A stretch of DNA of 64,000 nucleotides from Parvularcula sp. LCG005 (GCF_032930845.1 NZ_CP136758.1:1255001-1319000); one strand, 5' to 3'; numbered from the stretch's first letter, positions 1-10,283 are shown. Notes: generated by a model not told the origin, from the sequence alone. Numbers and translations: made by a program.

Positions 1-975
<975 letters not shown>

Positions 976-990
976 TTTAACTCATGTGCG

Positions 991-1015
991 GCGAACGGAT
1001 CGTCTAACCGTTCGC
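991..1015 (+). other. 23S-5S spacer stem-loop
   Basis: Perfect 8-bp inverted repeat: GCGAACGG (991-998) and CCGTTCGC (1008-1015), with a 9-base loop. It lies in the 23S-5S spacer. I infer a processing stem for the rRNA precursor rather than a terminator, because no T tract follows and the 5S gene is downstream. No tRNA gene is visible between 23S and 5S, or directly after the 5S. Confidence 0.5.
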
Positions 1016-1099
1016 TGACATTGTCAGACATAACAAATTCACCAGTTCGCTGGTTGCACTTTGGCCCTTAAGGGCACTCTCGCTTTCATTGTTTTGGCC

Positions 1100-1218
1100 G
1101 GCCTGGTGGTTATTGCGCAGGGCCCCCACCCGTTCCCATTCCGAACACGGTCGTTAAATCCTGCAGCGCCGATGGTACTCCGTCTTAAGACGCGGGAGAG
1201 TAGGTCGTCGCCAGGCCT
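1100..1218 (+). rRNA. rrf: 5S ribosomal RNA
   Basis: A complete 5S gene of about 119 bases. The 5' arm GGCCTGGTGG and the 3' arm ending GCCAGGCC pair to close helix I. The conserved loop CCCATTCCGAACACGG (about 1135-1150) and GATGGTACTCCGTC are present. It follows the 23S gene by about 125 bases and precedes a strong terminator, so this is the end of the rrn operon. Ends are accurate to a few bases. Confidence 0.95.
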
Positions 1219-1254
1219 GCCAAGACAATGATGACCCATCTCGTCAGAAACACC

Positions 1255-1287
1255 AAAAACCCCGCTGCTCACCGCAGCGGGGTTTTT
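1255..1287 (+). terminator. Rho-independent terminator of the rrn operon
   Basis: Stem CCCCGCTG (1260-1267) and CAGCGGGG (1275-1282) with a short loop, preceded by AAAAA and followed by TTTTT. The A and T flanks make it able to act in both directions. It sits 37 bases after the 5S gene. Confidence 0.9.
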
Positions 1288-1429
1288 GCGTTCCAACAAC
1301 TCTCAAAACCAAACAAACCAGTCCGATGACGGACAGTCTGTGTAAGGTGTGTCAGTGCCATTGCTTGAACCCACAAAAGCGGATCTGTGAGGGGGCAGGC
1401 AGGCTTTTCTTTTCAGCGACAGCAGTCGG

Positions 1430-2071
1430 TCAGTCCGCATCCGGCTGGCGTTCAGGCGCTGCGGCCGCCAGGGCGTCAATATTGTTCGATGCAGCTTCAA
1501 TCGCAAGGATGCGTCTATAGGGTGACAGATCGACACTGAACCGTCGGGCCGAATAGATCTGCGGCAACAGATAGCACTCCACCAAGCCCGGTCGGTCGCC
1601 GTGACAGAACTGACCACGGGTATTGTCGTTTGCAAGCATCGCCTCAAGCGCCGAAAAGCCCGCGCCAATCCACTCAGCCGCCCATTGGTCGATAGCGACC
1701 TGATCCTGTCCAAAGTTGCCCTTCAGATATTTCAGGACCCGCAAATTGTTCAGTGGATGGACGTCGCAACCAATAATTGCCGCCATCTGGCGGACGCGCG
1801 CGCGCGCCAGCGGATCGCTGGGAAGAAGAGAGGGCTTTGGATACGCCTCGTCGAGATATTCGATTATGGCCGGAGACTGTGCGATTGCCGTACCGTTGTC
1901 GAGGATAAGCAGTGGAACGAGGCCTTGCGGGTTGATGGCCGTATAGTCGGCGGCTTTTTGCTCTGCCTTGCGCAGATCAACCGCGCGATGTTCCACTTCC
2001 AGCCCCTTGATGGCGAGCGCCAGCCTCGTGCGATAGGATGTGCCTGAACGCCAGTACCCGTACAAAATCAT
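1430..2071 (-). CDS. maiA: Maleylacetoacetate isomerase (zeta-class GST)
   Basis: 213-residue cytosolic glutathione transferase of the zeta type. In tyrosine/homogentisate breakdown this enzyme converts maleylacetoacetate to fumarylacetoacetate using glutathione. The N-terminal thioredoxin fold starts MILYGYWRSGTSYR, where the Ser-Gly-Thr-Ser cluster (residues 9-12) matches the family's catalytic serine loop. The cis-Pro motif NPQGLVP (about 48-54) and QSPAIIEYL follow. The start at 2071 is chosen because AGGAGA lies just upstream; the frame stays open 26 codons further up without family similarity. It diverges from a MarR gene, which may control it (inference). No other homogentisate gene is in the window. 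Confidence 0.85.
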   Translation of the reverse strand: MILYGYWRSGTSYRTRLALAIKGLEVEHRAVDLRKAEQKAADYTAINPQGLVPLLILDNGTAIAQSPAIIEYLDEAYPKPSLLPSDPLARARVRQMAAIIGCDVHPLNNLRVLKYLKGNFGQDQVAIDQWAAEWIGAGFSALEAMLANDNTRGQFCHGDRPGLVECYLLPQIYSARRFSVDLSPYRRILAIEAASNNIDALAAAAPERQPDAD

Positions 2072-2077
2072 GGATAT

Positions 2078-2091
2078 CGTCTCCTGAGACG
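2078..2091. promoter_or_regulatory. Inverted repeat over the maiA ribosome binding site
   Basis: CGTCTC-CT-GAGACG is a perfect 6-bp inverted repeat with a 2-base centre. It covers the Shine-Dalgarno sequence of the maiA gene on the minus strand. It could be an operator half of the divergent maiA/MarR control region or a small mRNA hairpin. Which one cannot be told from sequence. Confidence 0.35.
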
Positions 2092-2289
2092 GGAGAATAG
2101 CGCGTTCGCGATACTTCACCACCGCAATAAGGGGTAGAAATAGTCTCAAGGTGGCGGTTCTGGCGTCCTGAGGGTTGTCATCCGGAAGGCATTGAGGCTA
2201 TTCGATGAACTTCTTTGCCAAAGTATACGAGCGTGATGGCCGATTAAGCCGTTTAGGGGCTCCAATTTGGAAGGGTTAGCGGGAGAACG

Positions 2290-2802
2290 ATGACCAACGG
2301 CGATCAAAATTCATCAGGTCGAGACTGTGCGAAGTCGACCTCGGCTTTCCAGCTCGAATCTTTCATTCCGTATCGGATTGTCGCTCTCGGCCGCTCCATG
2401 GGTCTGGTCCTGTCGAGCGAATATGAGGATGAATTTGGCCTGTCCATGCCCGAATGGCGGACCTTGGCCATCATCGGCCAGTACGAGGAAGTGACGGCGA
2501 CCCAGGTTGTCGCTGAAACACCGATGGATAAGGTGGCCGTCAGTCGCGCCTCCGCCCGACTGGTCGAGAAGGGGCTGGTGGAGCGCAATCAGCGGGAAGA
2601 AGACCGCCGATCGGTCCTGATGCGCCTGACCGACGATGGGCGTCAGATCTTTGATGAGATCGCGCGGCGGGTACTGGCCACGGAGCGACTGATGCTGTCT
2701 CGCCTGACGACGGAAGAACAGGACGTTCTTCACCAGCTTCTGTCCAAGGTCTCCATGGTGGTCGACACGCTGGACGCCGGCGACGGTCACGAATCTCCGT
2801 AA
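2290..2802 (+). CDS. MarR-family transcriptional regulator
   Basis: 170-residue winged-helix repressor or activator. The recognition region AVSRASARLVEKGLVER is followed by the wing signature REEDRRSVLMRLTDDG, which is diagnostic for MarR. Flanking N- and C-terminal helices would form the dimer interface. It diverges from maiA (218-base gap between starts), and its 3' end overlaps the 3' end of the TRAP large permease by 16 bases. Targets could be maiA or the TRAP genes. MarR proteins often sense aromatic acids, which would fit maiA, but this is inference. Confidence 0.88.
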   Translation: MTNGDQNSSGRDCAKSTSAFQLESFIPYRIVALGRSMGLVLSSEYEDEFGLSMPEWRTLAIIGQYEEVTATQVVAETPMDKVAVSRASARLVEKGLVERNQREEDRRSVLMRLTDDGRQIFDEIARRVLATERLMLSRLTTEEQDVLHQLLSKVSMVVDTLDAGDGHESP

Positions 2803-4403
2803 AGCTGGTCCGGCAGCCATGTGGCCAGGTCTGGCCAGAGTGAAAGCAGGATCAACATCCCGATCTGTATGCCCACGAACGGTATGGCGCCTCGGTAGAT
2901 CTGCGCCGTGCGCAGTTCTGGTGGCGCCACGCCGCGCAGATAGAATAGCGCAAACCCAAAGGGTGGCGTCAGGAAGCTTGTCTGCAGATTGACCGCCATC
3001 ATCACACCGAGCCAGATCGGGTCGATCCCGAGGGTCAGGAGTGCCGGAGCCACAAGCGGTACGGCCACCAGGGTGATCTCGATAAAATCGAGGAAGAAGC
3101 CCAGAACGAACATCACCACCATCACGACCACGAGTGCGCCGATCTTGCCCCCCGGTGTGGCAGCCAAGGCACCGGCGATGGTTTCATCGCCGCCGAGGCC
3201 GCGGAAGACGAGACTGAAAAGTGCCGCACAAATCAGAATGGTGAAGACCATGCCGGTGACTTCGGTGGTCTTGGCCAGGACGGGACGGAACATGTGACGC
3301 CGTGCCAGGCTGTAAATGGCGGCGAGAACGCCGCACAGCAGTAAGAGGCAGAGGACGAGGGCGATCGAGACGCCAATATGTTCTGTGGTCGTCATGGCGG
3401 CACGGCCAAGGCGCAGATCGACCGATCCATCGAGAACGATGAGCGCAATGATGGCGGCAAGTCCGAGCTGACTGAGCCGCTTCGGCCATCCTGTTGCAAC
3501 GGCTGACCGGCTGCCAGCGATCAGAAGTGCACCAATCGCGCCGACCGAAGCGGCCTCGGTCGCTGTGGCCTTGCCGGCGAGAATGGAGCCCAGGACGGCC
3601 ACGATCAGGAGCAGCGGCGCAGGCAAGGTGCGCCAAGCAGCGCGGATGGCCTCGTTGAATTCAAACCGCTCTTCTAAGGGAACGGCGGGAGAGGTCCGCC
3701 CACGGAAAAGCGCCATGCCGGCGAGATAAGTCATGTACAGGCCGACGAGAACAAGACCCGGTATGAGGGCGCCGGCGAACAGATCGCCTACGGACACTGT
3801 TTCTGGCGCGAAGATGCCCTGGTTCAGCTGGGCCTCCTGATAGGCATTGGAGATCACATCGCCGAGCAGGATCAGAACGATCGAGGGCGGAATGATCTGT
3901 CCCAGCGTTCCTGCCGCTGCGATAGAGCCCGCCGCGAGCCCCGGGTCATATCCGCGCTTCAACATGGTGGGGAGGGACAGGAGGCCCATGGTGACGACGG
4001 TTGCGCCCACAATGCCCGTCGATGCTGCCAACAGCGCGCCGACCACCATGACTGACAGGCCAAGGCCGCCCCGCATCCCGCCGAACAGTCTGGCCATGGT
4101 GTCGAGAAGATCCTCAGCAATGCGGGATCGCTCCAGTATCACACCCATCAGGATGAACATGGGGACGGCCAACAGGACCTGATTGTTCACGATACCGAAG
4201 ATCCGAATGGGGAACGGATCAGCGATGAAGGCGGGATCGAACGCGCCGACCGCGAGGCCAAACAGGCCGAACACAAGCGCGACGCCGGCCAGCGTGAAGG
4301 CTGCCGGAAATCCCATCATCAAGAGCGCACACAATGTGATGACCATGGCGATGTCGAGCCATGTGGCCCAGCTGCACATGCACAGGACGATCTGATCAAC
4401 CAT
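2787..4403 (-). CDS. TRAP transporter large permease (DctM family)
   Basis: 538-residue inner-membrane protein with many hydrophobic helices, the ion-coupled permease of a TRAP uptake system. Family marks include PMFILMGVILERSRIAEDLL and the GIVGATVVTMGLLSLPTML region. It is longer than the usual ~430-residue DctM because of an extra hydrophobic stretch in the middle (about residues 255-370), as seen in the larger TRAP subfamily. The start MVDQIVL at 4403 overlaps the stop of the small permease gene by 8 bases (ATGGTTGA), so translation is probably coupled; the frame opens 10 codons earlier without support. The substrate is unknown, probably an organic acid. Confidence 0.9.
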   Translation of the reverse strand: MVDQIVLCMCSWATWLDIAMVITLCALLMMGFPAAFTLAGVALVFGLFGLAVGAFDPAFIADPFPIRIFGIVNNQVLLAVPMFILMGVILERSRIAEDLLDTMARLFGGMRGGLGLSVMVVGALLAASTGIVGATVVTMGLLSLPTMLKRGYDPGLAAGSIAAAGTLGQIIPPSIVLILLGDVISNAYQEAQLNQGIFAPETVSVGDLFAGALIPGLVLVGLYMTYLAGMALFRGRTSPAVPLEERFEFNEAIRAAWRTLPAPLLLIVAVLGSILAGKATATEAASVGAIGALLIAGSRSAVATGWPKRLSQLGLAAIIALIVLDGSVDLRLGRAAMTTTEHIGVSIALVLCLLLLCGVLAAIYSLARRHMFRPVLAKTTEVTGMVFTILICAALFSLVFRGLGGDETIAGALAATPGGKIGALVVVMVVMFVLGFFLDFIEITLVAVPLVAPALLTLGIDPIWLGVMMAVNLQTSFLTPPFGFALFYLRGVAPPELRTAQIYRGAIPFVGIQIGMLILLSLWPDLATWLPDQLYGDS

Positions 4404-4992
4404 GGGAGGCCGTCCCCGACATTGAGGCGGCACTCAACAGATCATTGACACGTACGAACGCCCCGCAGGCGAGAAGAAAACCGAAGATGGGAATGAGGCT
4501 TTTGAGGAGGAAGACGGCCTGAATGCCATTGGGTTCCGGTGACCCCTCCAGCGTTTGCCAACTCGTGAGAACATAAGGGAGCGACGCGTTAATCACGAGA
4601 GCAGCGACCGGGAAAACGAAGAGGTAAAGTCCTACGAGATTGACAAAGCGCTGTCTTCTTTCTGTCCACTGAGAATAAAAGACATCGACCCGGACATGAC
4701 CATCCGCGATGAGGATCGCGCCCGACGATAGAAGAAACATCGCGCCAAACAGATAGAGGGCGCTCTCCTGCAGCCAGATGAAATTGATGCCAAAAATATT
4801 GCGAGTGACGAGGGCGGCCATCTGCGCCATGGCAATGAGCAGGGCGGTGCCTGCCGCCAGCCAGAATGCAGCCTGAACCAGATGGCGGGCTGCAGCTGCC
4901 ATCCCGCCGACGAATGGTGAGCCGGCCAATCGCGGGATAAGCGGGACCAGGACGATCGCGGCAAAGAGGCAATAGAAGAGGGCACTGACCAT
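4396..4992 (-). CDS. TRAP transporter small permease (DctQ family)
   Basis: 198-residue membrane protein with four main hydrophobic helices. It contains a family-like segment around residues 75-95 (NIFGINFIWLQESALYLFG), where DctQ proteins carry a Trp-x-x-Glu motif. It would link the periplasmic binding protein and the large permease. The start at 4992 (MVSALFYC) is five bases after the binding-protein stop. The gene order binding protein > small > large permease, with overlaps, marks one operon. Confidence 0.85.
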   Translation of the reverse strand: MVSALFYCLFAAIVLVPLIPRLAGSPFVGGMAAAARHLVQAAFWLAAGTALLIAMAQMAALVTRNIFGINFIWLQESALYLFGAMFLLSSGAILIADGHVRVDVFYSQWTERRQRFVNLVGLYLFVFPVAALVINASLPYVLTSWQTLEGSPEPNGIQAVFLLKSLIPIFGFLLACGAFVRVNDLLSAASMSGTASHG

Positions 4993-4997
4993 GGCGC

Positions 4998-6128
4998 TCA
5001 AACCTCGAAGAGTTCTCGTCTGACGGAGAAATAGGCTTCGTCCGAAATGGCGTTCCAACGCGAGGATTCGGTCAGGGACTGGCGGTAGCTGTCGTAGATG
5101 CGTCGACCGATTTCACTTTCATCGGCAATCTCTGACAGAACCACTTTCGTCTGGTTGGCCAGTTCCTTCAGAATGACGTCCGGCATGCGACGGAGCTGAA
5201 CACCGTGATCCTCCACCAGCTGTTTCAGTGCCCGTCCATTATGCGCAGCGTAGCTGGCCAGGTTGAGATGGTTCGCTGCCCGTGCCGCGTTCTGAATGAT
5301 CGATTTTTCCTGAACCGTGAAGTCGTTCCAGGCATCGAGATTGACGCCTAGAGACAATTGCGCGCCCGGTTCATGGAAGCCCGGCCAGTAGTAATATTTG
5401 GCCTCACGGTAGAAGCCGAAAGCAAGGTCATTCCAGGGACCTACCCATTCGGTCGCATCAATCGCGCCAGATTGGAGTGACTGATAAAGCTCGCCGCCGG
5501 GCACGTTGACCGCCGCTGCGCCCGCCCGTCGCATCACTTCGCCGCCAATACCGGGCATACGGATCTTCAGTCCTCGAAGATCATCGAGCGTATTGATTTC
5601 ACGTTTGAACCAGCCGCCTAGCTGATGCCCTGTATTCCCGGCGGCAAATGGTTTGATATTGAAGCTGGCAGCCAGCTCATCCCACAGTTCCTGACCACCG
5701 CCGACTTCCGTCCAGCCCATCTGCTCTACGGCAGTCATGCCGAACGGCACGGCGGTAAAGAAGGGGTAGGCCCGGGATTTGCCGGTCCAGTAATAGTCAG
5801 CGGCGTGATATAATTCCGCGCTGCCGCCGGACACGGCATCAAAACTGTCAAAGGCGCCGACAAGTTCACCGGCCGCGAAGATACGGACACGGAGCGCACC
5901 GCCGGACATTTCGGTGATGAATTGTGCTGTGCGTTCAGCTGCGTCGCCGAGCCCGGGAAAATCCTTGGGCCAGGTGGTGACCATCTTCAGCTCACGTGAC
6001 CGGATGCCCGGACCCGTACCGTTCACATTGGCGCGTGCCAGCCGGTCTGAGCAGTCACAGCCCGCAAGGGCCGCAGCTGATCCCAGTGCGCCGCGACGCA
6101 GAAACCGTCGGCGGTCCATGTCGGACAT
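4998..6128 (-). CDS. TRAP transporter substrate-binding protein (DctP family)
   Basis: 376-residue periplasmic binding protein. The N-terminus has a twin-arginine signal (MDRRRFLRRGALGS followed by a hydrophobic Ala-rich stretch), so export is likely by the Tat route. A GCDC near residue 25 might be a lipobox. The mature part has the TRAP solute-binding pattern: MVTTWPKDFPGLGD near its start, GLKIRMPGIGGEVMRRAG in the middle, then AIDATEWVGPWNDLAFGFY. This resembles binding proteins for 2-oxo or monocarboxylic acids. The start at 6128 has GGGAGG nine bases upstream. Confidence 0.9.
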   Translation of the reverse strand: MSDMDRRRFLRRGALGSAAALAGCDCSDRLARANVNGTGPGIRSRELKMVTTWPKDFPGLGDAAERTAQFITEMSGGALRVRIFAAGELVGAFDSFDAVSGGSAELYHAADYYWTGKSRAYPFFTAVPFGMTAVEQMGWTEVGGGQELWDELAASFNIKPFAAGNTGHQLGGWFKREINTLDDLRGLKIRMPGIGGEVMRRAGAAAVNVPGGELYQSLQSGAIDATEWVGPWNDLAFGFYREAKYYYWPGFHEPGAQLSLGVNLDAWNDFTVQEKSIIQNAARAANHLNLASYAAHNGRALKQLVEDHGVQLRRMPDVILKELANQTKVVLSEIADESEIGRRIYDSYRQSLTESSRWNAISDEAYFSVRRELFEV

Positions 6129-6212
6129 GCTCGTCCTCCCCATCCCTCATCATGGCGTGTGGGCCATGTTTTTCGGTGATGTTGTGGGAAACCGGCGGGC
6201 GCGTCCAGCCAG

Positions 6213-7529
6213 CTAGCGAGGGGAGTTTTCTGCGTTGAACCGACGGAAATCTTCGCGGTTCAAACCATCAAAGCGGTTGCGGGACATCAATTCGAGCTTC
6301 GCGCGGGCATTGCCTGCGCCACGCAGATAGCCAACGCCACGGCCAAAGCTCTCATAGATGAAGCCCATGAGAACGACGCCCCGGTGCCCCTTCGATAAAG
6401 TCGCAACGTCACGACCCCCGAAGATTTTCGACTTGTTGCGATAGTAGCGAAAATAGGGAAACAGGAAATTGTTGGCGGCCGCCAGAATACGGCGGGGCAG
6501 GGCCCATTTCCCCGACTCCATCGAACGCGCGGCTTCGAGACGTCCGGTGAGAAACCGCATCCGGTTGACGGCGGACCGTTTGGAAGGGTTCAGCGAGGCG
6601 AGTTGAGCCTCACGATTGCGGTACAGGACACCGCCTTTCGCCGTAATCGCGTCGACCAGCGTGCCGTCATCGATCAACTGCGCAAGCTCCGGCCCGAACT
6701 GCAGCAGAGAAGATCGGCGCCAGACGGTGTTCGTGATCGTCGTGATTGTCTTGATCGGGCCGGACGGGCGTCCGTGGATGGCCATAGTGTCTGGCAGCAT
6801 CGCCGCCCAGGAGGCGCCGGACAAAGGATTTGAATTGACCTGACGCGGCGCGAGGGCGTCCCATTCCTTGTCTTCATCTGCCAGGACAAGGGCCGCGAAA
6901 TCGCGCGCCGGTGTTGCATACCAGTCGAGAATGGCGACGAGCGGGGCCTTGGCAACGCCGACAGCGTCGGCAATCGCGCGGCCGGAAATGCTCGCATCAG
7001 GCGTTTTTACGAAATGAATGTCGCCATCATCAAGGGTCAGCGCGGAGGCGGCCGCGATCTCACAGGAGCCAATGGCAATGATTTCTGTCCGACCGACAAC
7101 GGTCTGTTCTTTCAGGGCGTTGAAGATACGCGCGACACGGGCCGTATTGTCGCCGACCGGAATGATAAAGGCGAGATCGGGCCGCGCCGGTGCTGTCTGA
7201 GGTTCAGCCGGTCTGATCGCTGCGGACCGCTGTTGCGGCGGTGCCGGTGTGGCAGTCGGCTTCTCGGCACGTTTGGGCCGCGGCCGACGTGCGGGAGGCG
7301 TGTCTGCTTTTTTGGTCCTGGCCGGCTGAGACATTTCGGGCTGCGCGCGGAAGGGATTGGGATCTTCCAGCTTGGCGGGCGAGGGGCTGGACGCAGAAGC
7401 CGCAGATTTCGCCGCAGGGGCGTCTGCCCGGTCGGTCGACGGCGCGGGTTTGGCGACAGAGCGTTTGGACGGCGAATTAACATCATCGCCGAACAGACTG
7501 CTCAGGCCATGGGGGCTATCCGGTTTCAT
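6213..7529 (-). CDS. Glycosyltransferase-like (GT-A fold) protein of unknown role
   Basis: 438 residues; not a family I recognise with certainty. Residues 1-117 are low-complexity (Ala, Pro, Ser, Lys, Arg), probably disordered. From about 118 the pattern looks like a family-2 glycosyltransferase: DLAFIIPVGDN, an ALKEQTV helix, a strand TEIIAIG and then APLVAILDWYATP where active enzymes carry the metal-binding Asp-x-Asp. Here that site reads Asp-Trp-Tyr, so catalysis is doubtful. The C-terminal third is basic and ends in a conserved-looking RRFNAENSPR. The start at 7529 follows GGGAAGAG. It stands between TRAP and RNase R genes on the same strand and is probably transcribed alone. Confidence 0.55.
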   Translation of the reverse strand: MKPDSPHGLSSLFGDDVNSPSKRSVAKPAPSTDRADAPAAKSAASASSPSPAKLEDPNPFRAQPEMSQPARTKKADTPPARRPRPKRAEKPTATPAPPQQRSAAIRPAEPQTAPARPDLAFIIPVGDNTARVARIFNALKEQTVVGRTEIIAIGSCEIAAASALTLDDGDIHFVKTPDASISGRAIADAVGVAKAPLVAILDWYATPARDFAALVLADEDKEWDALAPRQVNSNPLSGASWAAMLPDTMAIHGRPSGPIKTITTITNTVWRRSSLLQFGPELAQLIDDGTLVDAITAKGGVLYRNREAQLASLNPSKRSAVNRMRFLTGRLEAARSMESGKWALPRRILAAANNFLFPYFRYYRNKSKIFGGRDVATLSKGHRGVVLMGFIYESFGRGVGYLRGAGNARAKLELMSRNRFDGLNREDFRRFNAENSPR

Positions 7530-7733
7530 AAACAAATTCTCTTCCCCACGGACCACAACTCCACAATTGGCCGTCCTTTTACACAACTGGTTTCAAACGC
7601 GCTGAGCTGCATAAAGTTCCCCATCAGACCAATTGCATCCCCTGGTTGATGACCGTGATCGGTTCAATTGCACGGTGGTGCACTATCGCATCTTTTCGGT
7701 GCCATGGGGATAGGATCAGCAGTTAAAGCGCAG

Positions 7734-10142
7734 TCACTTTTGCGGTTTTTTTCGTGGTCGACGGCGCAGGGTCTTCGCATCGCTTTCGCTGGTGGCGGAC
7801 GGTGGCGCTGCCGTGGCGTTTTTAGCGGCTTTCTGTCGCTTCGCGGGCCGCGGGCTCTGTTCACTCGGCGCAGCGTCTTCGCGCCGGGTGCTGGGGACCC
7901 GGCGTTTCCCCTTATCCTTGGAGGCGCGTTTCGGGCCCGCGGCTTTGCGCTTGGGCTTTGCCCCTCGTTTGGGCCGTTCGGACCCCTCATCACCGTCCGG
8001 TTGGACAGAATCGGTAAGCATCTCGAAGCGCATGCCGCCCTGGACCGGGGTGACCTCGACCAATCGGACCATGACTTTTTGGCCGACGGCGTAGCGCCCG
8101 CGTGTACGTTGACCGACAAGGGCGTTTTTGGCCTCGTCAAACTCGTAATAGTCACCGGTCAAAGTGCGCATGGGGATGAACCCATCCGCGCCGGTTTCGT
8201 TGAGGGCGACAAAGAGGCCGGCGCGCGTAGCACCGGAAATGCGGGCCGGGAAGTCAGCGCCGACCTCGTCTTCCAGATAGGCGGCGAGGAAGCGATCCTG
8301 CGTCGAGCGCTCGGCGTTCACGGCGCGGCGTTCGTGACCCGTGATCAGCTCCGCCGTTCGGGTCAGATCCTTTTCATCGTCCTTCGTGGCGGCGCCTGGC
8401 CCAAGCTTGAACGCGCCGACCAGGCCGCGGTGAACGGTCAAGTCTGCATACCGCCGGATGGGTGACGTGAAATGCGCATAGCGCATCAGATGAAGACCGA
8501 AATGCCCACCATTGTCCGTGTCGTACACAGCCTGTGACTGCGTTCGCAGAATCGCCATCGACACGATTTCTTCCTGATCCCGCTTCTGAGCCATGGCCAA
8601 AACGCGGTTGAAGGACTCAGGTTTGATGACCTGCCCCTTGGGCAGGGAGTAGTCCATTGTCGACAGATACTGCCGAAGAGCTTCCAGACGTTCCGGATCC
8701 GGTTCATCATGGACGCGATAGATCAGTGGACGGCGTGCCTCTTCGAGGGATTCAGCGGCACACACATTGGCGGCCACCATCATCACTTCGATGAGCTTGT
8801 GCGCCTCGAGCCGCTCCTTGACCTGAACGCTCGCCACCTGGCCGCTGTCGTCGAGCACTATCTTGCGTTCTGGCAGCTCGAGATTGAGGGGTGCACGGCG
8901 GTTTCGGCCCTTGAGCATCGTCTCATAGGCCGCATAAAGCGGATCGATGATACTGTCCTTGATCGGTGCGGTGCGGTCATTCAATTCGCCCAGATGCGCG
9001 GCTTCGGCTTCCTCATAGGAGATGCCGGCCTTCGACCGCATCAGACCGCGATAGAAGCGATGGCCCGTCTTTCGGCCCTCATCATTGTAGATCATCTCGC
9101 AGCAAAGGGCCGTGCGGTCCTCGCCAGCTTTCAGCGAACACAGACCGTTTGAGAGAACCTCTGGCAGCATCGGGACGACCCGATCGACAAGATAGACCGA
9201 GTTGCCGCGCCGCTGGGCTTCCTTGTCGAGGGCAGAGCCGGGGCGGACGAACCAGGACACGTCTGCGATGGCGACAGTGATCTTCCAGCCGTCCTTGTGG
9301 CGTTCGGCATAGACAGCATCATCGTGATCCTTGGCGTCGGCAGGGTCGATGGTGATGAGGGGCAGATCGCGAATGTCCTCATGGTGCTGACTGTCGCGAG
9401 GCAAGGTCTGCGCCTCCGCTTCACGCACCACGGCGGCAGGGAAGTCGACAGGAATTTCCTGCTCAGCCAGCGCGATCAGCGACCAGTTCTGGGAGGAGGC
9501 AATATCGCCGACAACCTCGCGCACCCGCGCGCGGCGCGGCCCGTAGCCCCGATCATTCTTGGCTTCGATCCAGACGAGGTCGCCATCTTCGGCGTCGCCG
9601 GCATCCTGTGGCGAGACCACGAAGCTGGAGCCGCCCTTGCGGCCCACGGGCTCGACCCGGCCATCTTTCCGGCCCTTGGTGTAGACGCCCAAGGTCCGCT
9701 GAGCGCTCTTGTTGAGCACTTTCATCGGTTGGGCGGTGTAGCGTCCATCTTCCTGCTCGATGATCTTGCCGAGGAAACGCATGCCGACGCCAAGTGGTGG
9801 TTTCACCTTTGATGCGGCACTGTCGGTCAGCAGAACATCGGGCAGGGGCCCGTCAAAATCCCGCAGCACAGGTTCACAGATCAGATCCCCATCCTTGTCG
9901 GATCGGACCACATCCATGACTGAAATCGGGGGAAGGGTGTTCTTCAGATTGGCGCGCTTGCCCTCAAGCGTGATCGCACCTTCGTCTTCTAATGCTTTGA
10001 GAAGGCGGCGTAATTCCGTGCGGTCCGGGCCTTTTACGTGAAACGCTTTGGCGATATCGCGCCGGGCGGGAGGGCCGTCGCCATTTTCAACATAGCTGGC
10101 AATATAATCGGTGAGTTGTTTTTTTGTCGGTAGTTTTGTCAT
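7734..10142 (-). CDS. rnr: Ribonuclease R
   Basis: 802-residue 3'-to-5' exoribonuclease that degrades structured RNA and takes part in rRNA quality control. Domains in order: N-terminal winged helix (about 1-70), cold-shock domains, the RNB catalytic domain, and S1. The RNB metal site is visible in ITIDPADAKDHDDAV (about residues 265-280). The last ~80 residues are a Lys/Arg/Ala-rich tail typical of RNase R. The ATG at 10142 has no clear Shine-Dalgarno sequence. It diverges from the nlpD-like gene. Confidence 0.95.
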   Translation of the reverse strand: MTKLPTKKQLTDYIASYVENGDGPPARRDIAKAFHVKGPDRTELRRLLKALEDEGAITLEGKRANLKNTLPPISVMDVVRSDKDGDLICEPVLRDFDGPLPDVLLTDSAASKVKPPLGVGMRFLGKIIEQEDGRYTAQPMKVLNKSAQRTLGVYTKGRKDGRVEPVGRKGGSSFVVSPQDAGDAEDGDLVWIEAKNDRGYGPRRARVREVVGDIASSQNWSLIALAEQEIPVDFPAAVVREAEAQTLPRDSQHHEDIRDLPLITIDPADAKDHDDAVYAERHKDGWKITVAIADVSWFVRPGSALDKEAQRRGNSVYLVDRVVPMLPEVLSNGLCSLKAGEDRTALCCEMIYNDEGRKTGHRFYRGLMRSKAGISYEEAEAAHLGELNDRTAPIKDSIIDPLYAAYETMLKGRNRRAPLNLELPERKIVLDDSGQVASVQVKERLEAHKLIEVMMVAANVCAAESLEEARRPLIYRVHDEPDPERLEALRQYLSTMDYSLPKGQVIKPESFNRVLAMAQKRDQEEIVSMAILRTQSQAVYDTDNGGHFGLHLMRYAHFTSPIRRYADLTVHRGLVGAFKLGPGAATKDDEKDLTRTAELITGHERRAVNAERSTQDRFLAAYLEDEVGADFPARISGATRAGLFVALNETGADGFIPMRTLTGDYYEFDEAKNALVGQRTRGRYAVGQKVMVRLVEVTPVQGGMRFEMLTDSVQPDGDEGSERPKRGAKPKRKAAGPKRASKDKGKRRVPSTRREDAAPSEQSPRPAKRQKAAKNATAAPPSATSESDAKTLRRRPRKKPQK

Positions 10143-10283
10143 TGCGGCGACACAAACACGAAAATCAGTGAAAAGTCACAGTATTTTAGCGCAGGCCATC
10201 TTGGTCGCGTTAGGACTATCTTAAGCCTGTCGGCCGCATTTTCTCTTCACATTCGATTCACCATGACTCGCGGAGAAAAGCCG

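Noticed and set aside
7669-7682. TGCAC-GGTG-GTGCA repeat between the GT-like gene and rnr
   Set aside because: Only five pairs with no T tract; too weak to call a terminator or operator.
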